A stretch of 7,530 nucleotides of DNA from Faecalicatena sp. (lineage in GTDB: Bacteria; Bacillota; Clostridia; Lachnospirales; Lachnospiraceae). The notes below the pieces were generated by a model, which was not told the origin of the DNA, ran no database searches, and was given only the letters and a program-made list of their open reading frames with translations. This document shows, one piece after another, positions 6,073 to 7,530 of this stretch. The translations under genes were made by a program, and so were the position numbers. The DNA is taken from assembly GCA_009774255.1 (NCBI GenBank), contig VSNK01000271.1, positions 1 to 7,530 of the forward strand. The letters are read 5' to 3'. Position 1 is the first letter of the stretch, and each line of letters starts with the position of its first letter.

Positions 6073-7530
6073 TTATTTGCACTTTTTATCCTCTCCTTTT
6101 TCTTCATGCCGCTTATACCAATTAATGATATCATCACGATTTCCGTCAAACCATTGTGTTGTTACAAATATAATTTGATCTTTATAGTATATCGGACTTT
6201 TCCTATAACGCTTAATATCACTGTTGCCTTTGTGAGCATCTACAGCATCCGAAAAAACCGGATAATGTGTAAATTTAAATAATTCGTGCGTGTACTTCTT
6301 TGTTTTTAACAATTCAATCTCTTCATCTGAAACAATTCCACTTTCCACAGCACTTTTAAACAAGCAATAGGCCATACGTCCTACAGGGACTTTCCTATAT
6401 GATTCTATATCAGAAATATCAAATTCTATTTTACCAGAATCCAAATCTCCATTGTCCTCGCCAATATCAATTTTAAAACGAATTTTCTGCTTTTCTTTCA
6501 TAACAGCTAAAATTGCTTTTATTGTTTTTATTTTTTCATTATTGTTTTTATTTTTTTCTATATAAGCATTCTTATCAATCATATATGGATCTATTATCTT
6601 GCTTTCTGTTCTGTTGCTAAACCAGTGAAATCCTCCCTCCACATATGCCTGCCTGTCTATCTCATATAAAAATCTATGAACAATACAATATGCGTTTACT
6701 GAATTTTTTGTTCTTATTTTTTTATCACCTATTTGTACACAAATTATCTTTTTCCCAGAAAAATCATAATCATCCATTATATCTATCCATTCTTCTCCGT
6801 CATCTACTATGCCTTTATTTTCCTCTTGAAAATCAGATAGGTTTACATATTCTATCCTCAATGCTTCACAAAACTTCTGTTTTAAAATATCAAATCGTTT
6901 TGCCAAAAACTTTTCATATTCTCCTTTTAAAATGTCAAAATCTTCCTTATTGGAAAAATCAGAATTCATCCATATCAGATCACTTTCAGTCGTAAAACTA
7001 TATTTCCTCTCTATCTCTTGAATATCTATCTTTTTTTTGTACGCTTTATCTTGATAAAAGTTGTATTTACCTTTGCTACGATTATCATATTCCGGTAAAT
7101 AGCATAAATTCGCAATACAGCTGATAGGTAACCCCTGCCCCTTGCAGCCTTTAATTAAGCTTTTCATCTGATCTTTGGTTGCAATATGTTCAACATCAAA
7201 TTTTAGATCAGAAAGTTGATCCAATGCTGAAAATGTCTTTAAATATATACAATTCAACAATACATACTCTTCCCTTTTAGGGTTCGCTATTTTTTCCGAT
7301 TCTGACCGTTGCAGAGATTTTTCAAAAAACCTATCAAGTTCAACCGACCATGTTCTGCCCGATATTGGCTGCATATATCTATTAGGTTTTGCAGCACTAT
7401 GGATTTTAGCCGTTCCTCCATCACTCCAATAATTTGTGATAATATCATACACATAATACTGACGCATATTTTGAATTAGTATCTTTTCTTTTTCTTTCCA
7501 TTCAACATTGAATGTCACATACTCTTCATC
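6073..7530 (-). CDS. GmrSD-like DUF262/DUF1524 protein, 5' end outside the window
   Basis: The 3' part of a larger gene. The GTG at 7518 is probably internal: four further codons (D, E, E, Y) stay open to the window edge and no ribosome binding site is seen. Numbering from that GTG, the fragment starts with YDIITNYWSDGG and NRYMQPISGRTWSVELD, segments typical of DUF262 proteins just before the nuclease part. The HNH-like DUF1524 motif follows: FDVEHIATKD (D108, H111), then PISCIANLCYLPEYDNRSKG (N137, N146, K149). The next part (about 174-220) resembles the usual helical end of this family. Residues 220-481 form a further C-terminal region rich in charged residues, ending in IIFVTTQWFDGNRDDIINW, whose function I do not recognise. 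GmrSD enzymes are type IV restriction systems cutting modified phage DNA, and BrxU is a relative encoded within BREX loci. The gene is the most AT-rich in the window, suggesting separate acquisition. Confidence 0.75.
   Translation of the reverse strand, partial: DEEYVTFNVEWKEKEKILIQNMRQYYVYDIITNYWSDGGTAKIHSAAKPNRYMQPISGRTWSVELDRFFEKSLQRSESEKIANPKREEYVLLNCIYLKTFSALDQLSDLKFDVEHIATKDQMKSLIKGCKGQGLPISCIANLCYLPEYDNRSKGKYNFYQDKAYKKKIDIQEIERKYSFTTESDLIWMNSDFSNKEDFDILKGEYEKFLAKRFDILKQKFCEALRIEYVNLSDFQEENKGIVDDGEEWIDIMDDYDFSGKKIICVQIGDKKIRTKNSVNAYCIVHRFLYEIDRQAYVEGGFHWFSNRTESKIIDPYMIDKNAYIEKNKNNNEKIKTIKAILAVMKEKQKIRFKIDIGEDNGDLDSGKIEFDISDIESYRKVPVGRMAYCLFKSAVESGIVSDEEIELLKTKKYTHELFKFTHYPVFSDAVDAHKGNSDIKRYRKSPIYYKDQIIFVTTQWFDGNRDDIINWYKRHEEKGEDKKCK

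Noticed and set aside
6645..6995. 116-codon plus-strand frame inside the DUF262 gene
   Set aside because: It is antisense to a strongly supported gene, hydrophobic only because of the AT-rich opposite strand, and has no start signals.

Overview
The window reads like a Clostridia chromosome, most likely Lachnospiraceae or a close relative. The evidence is the strong AGGAGG-type ribosome binding sites, the Firmicutes-style Y-family polymerase that begins HIDVNSAYLSW, and a GC-richer backbone next to AT-richer accessory genes. This is an inference from style; no species can be named from the sequence. All credible genes lie on the minus strand, so the biological reading order runs from the right end to the left end.

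Left part (about 1-2422): GC-richer housekeeping DNA. It holds a DUF89/ARMT1-like metal-dependent phosphatase (1535-2422), followed downstream by a dinB-type DNA polymerase IV (186-1388). Beyond dinB, positions 1-185 have no credible gene but many short complementary segments. Between the phosphatase gene and the next gene to the right lies a compact set of three strong hairpins (2483-2610) that share an 8-mer.

Right part (about 2629-7530): AT-richer accessory DNA that looks like a decayed defence island. From right to left it contains a GmrSD-like DUF262/DUF1524 protein cut by the window edge (6073-7530), a 44-codon fragment resembling the C-terminus of the BREX methyltransferase PglX (5899-6033), an intact AAA ATPase (4868-5884), an overlapping 172-aa protein with a possible PD-(D/E)XK core (4353-4871), a 26-codon fragment resembling the N-terminus of BREX PglZ (4261-4341), and a 529-aa AAA-like ATPase fused to a C-terminal PD-(D/E)XK nuclease domain (2629-4218).

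Main interpretation: the order pglX end, ATPase, small partner, pglZ start keeps tight operon spacing (14 nt, 4-nt overlap, 11 nt). This looks like the scar of a type 1-like BREX operon from which pglX and pglZ were almost entirely lost, while the two accessory genes between them stayed intact. That retention suggests the ATPase and 172-aa pair may be a self-sufficient two-gene defence module. The GmrSD-like gene beside it recalls BrxU, a GmrSD-family type IV restriction enzyme known to sit inside some BREX loci. The BREX assignments rest on recognition of short peptide ends and have not been tested by a database search.
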